64,000 nucleotides of DNA from Mycolicibacterium brisbanense (GTDB lineage Bacteria > Actinomycetota > Actinomycetes > Mycobacteriales > Mycobacteriaceae): positions 124,001 to 188,000 of the forward strand of contig NZ_BCSX01000018.1 of assembly GCF_001570425.1 (NCBI RefSeq), given 5' to 3'. The notes beneath the pieces are model-generated. The model saw nothing but the letters and a program-made list of their open reading frames with translations, did not search any database and was not told where the DNA came from. The translations under genes were made by a program, and so were the position numbers. Below, one piece after another: positions 63,123 to 64,000 of this stretch; the first letter of the stretch is position 1; every line of letters starts with the position of its first letter.

Positions 63123-63752
63123 ATGGTTGGCGACACGCGTGGGGTGTGGGCCGATGTGCATGCCGAACGACGTGCACTGATCGAGGACTTGAGCGGGCTG
63201 ACGGGGCAGCAATGGGACGTCGCGTCGTTGTGCGCCGGCTGGACCGTTCGCGACGTGGTGGCCCACTTGGCGGCAACGGCGGTCCTGACCAAACGGGGCT
63301 TCGCCGGCGAGTTCCTTCGCGCAGGCTTCAGTGTGGACCGGATCGTGCAACGGCAGGTGATGGCCGGCCGCAAAACCGACCCGTCGGAACTTCTGGCGGC
63401 ATTGCGGGCATCGGCGAATTCGACTGCGTCCCCGCCGCTTCCCGTGATTTCGCGCATCGTCGAGATCGTCGTGCATGGAGAGGACATTCGTCGCCCACTC
63501 GGGCTGGACCATGTGTACTGCACCGATCACATCGGAGCTGCCGTCGGATACATGGCGGCCGATCGACGGTCGGGTGGGCGGAAGCGTCTGGCTGGCTTGC
63601 GGTTGATCGGGACCGATGTCGACTTCGTCATCGGTGACGGGCCGGAGATCGAGGGGCCTGTGGTGTCGTTGTTGCTCGCGGCGTGCGGTCGTCGCGTAGC
63701 GCTGCCGGAGTTGTCCGGACCCGGAGTCGAGGAACTCAGCCGGCGGATCTAG
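63123..63752 (+). CDS. Mycothiol-dependent maleylpyruvate isomerase / DinB-like protein
   Basis: 209 residues from ATG at 63123. The metal-binding four-helix bundle shows WTVRDVVAHLAATAVLTKRG near the N-terminus and IVEIVVHGEDIRRPLGL with a second histidine and the Glu-Asp, the pattern of actinobacterial MDMPI-type proteins. These use mycothiol or act as S-transferases; substrate unknown. Its stop is immediately next to the stop of the convergent response regulator gene. Confidence 0.83.
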   Translation: MVGDTRGVWADVHAERRALIEDLSGLTGQQWDVASLCAGWTVRDVVAHLAATAVLTKRGFAGEFLRAGFSVDRIVQRQVMAGRKTDPSELLAALRASANSTASPPLPVISRIVEIVVHGEDIRRPLGLDHVYCTDHIGAAVGYMAADRRSGGRKRLAGLRLIGTDVDFVIGDGPEIEGPVVSLLLAACGRRVALPELSGPGVEELSRRI

Positions 63753-64000
63753 TTACCGCGCAGGGCGACTGGGCGGTTTGTCGACAGCCACGAACTCCTG
63801 TTCCGGCCGGCCCGTCGTGCCGTAGCGCAGCTGGATCTTGACCTCGCCGGCGGTGGCCAATGTCGACAGATACCGCTGCGCCGTTGCGCGGGATACCCCG
63901 ATCTCCGTGGAGACCTCGGCTGACGACATCGCCCGACCCGAGGTGCGAAGTGCTTGGAGCACCAGCTGTTTGGTCGGCGAGGCAACGGCCGTGGAGGATT
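63753..64000 (-). CDS. CitB/DcuR-type response regulator, C-terminal part (runs off right edge)
   Basis: The open frame enters from beyond 64000 and ends at TAA 63755-63753, giving about 81 residues. The DNA-binding part reads KQLVLQALRTSGRAMSSAEVSTEIGVSRATAQRYLSTLATAGEVKIQLRYGTTGRPEQEF, recognised in parts as MSSAEVSTEIGVSRATAQRYL and RYGTTGRPEQEF, which is the C-terminal winged helix of CitB/DctR-type response regulators for dicarboxylate or citrate uptake. The receiver domain and the partner kinase lie outside the window. Confidence 0.75.
   Translation of the reverse strand, partial: SSTAVASPTKQLVLQALRTSGRAMSSAEVSTEIGVSRATAQRYLSTLATAGEVKIQLRYGTTGRPEQEFVAVDKPPSRPAR

Overview
The window reads as chromosome of a fast-growing mycobacterium (Mycolicibacterium type). 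The base composition is high-GC, GTG and TTG starts are common, and the gene families are mycobacterial: an MmpS/MmpL pair, DUF732 and other small secreted proteins, a haem-binding (MHB-type) protein, a resuscitation-promoting factor, RipD-like and L,D-transpeptidase wall enzymes, a carboxylic acid reductase, a PepD/HtrA protease and an ECF42 sigma factor. I see no tRNA, rRNA, CRISPR array, prophage or insertion sequence. Almost every base is explained by about 63 protein genes with short gaps. Both edges cut a gene: a PLP-dependent decarboxylase on the left and a CitB-type response regulator on the right.

Layout. 1-5.4 kb: envelope and secreted proteins, a lone AztD-like metallochaperone lipoprotein with a Zur-like palindrome, an alpha/beta hydrolase lipoprotein, YaaA and an NlpC/P60-type protein. 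5.8-11.1 kb: an ArsR-SRPBCC fusion regulator with a near-perfect operator, the mmpS-mmpL operon, and two small secreted proteins. 11.2-17.8 kb: an alkaline-phosphatase-superfamily protein, a secreted protein, an acyltransferase-3 / SGNH hydrolase pair, a MOSC-GlxA operon and a septum-formation-type lipoprotein. 17.8-24 kb: a MenC homologue that has lost its catalytic residues, an aminoglycoside-kinase-like protein, Tpx, TenA, a RipD-like pseudo-endopeptidase, an M48 protease and a membrane protein. 23.8-27 kb: a three-gene uracil-degradation (URC) operon. 27-32 kb: an M15 peptidase, an ArsR/SRPBCC/DUF899 module with paired operators, a PHB-depolymerase-like esterase and a fatty acyl-AMP ligase. 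32-39 kb: carboxylic acid reductase, threonine aldolase and a ThrE-type exporter. 39-46 kb: the ECF42/DGPF module, secreted proteins, an Rpf with a structured leader in an AT-rich patch, a PadR-like protein and an L,D-transpeptidase. 46-53 kb: an XRE-cupin / B3-B4 / PaiB operon, an FKBP lipoprotein, a membrane protein, and a PepD-like protease. 53-61 kb: a PucR regulator and APC permease divergent from a B12-dependent diol dehydratase operon. 61-64 kb: methyltransferase, zinc alcohol dehydrogenase, VOC and DinB-like proteins.

The most system-like region is 53.1-62.5 kb: permease plus PucR regulator, a diol dehydratase whose large and medium subunits are fused, its small subunit, a short reactivase, and a nearby AdhP-type dehydrogenase with a DosR-like box. 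No microcompartment shell genes accompany it. The other striking items are the MenC-like pseudoenzyme at 17.8 kb and several self-contained regulator/operator modules (ECF42, ArsR-SRPBCC twice, PadR-like, XRE-cupin) in which the binding site is visible next to the regulator gene.
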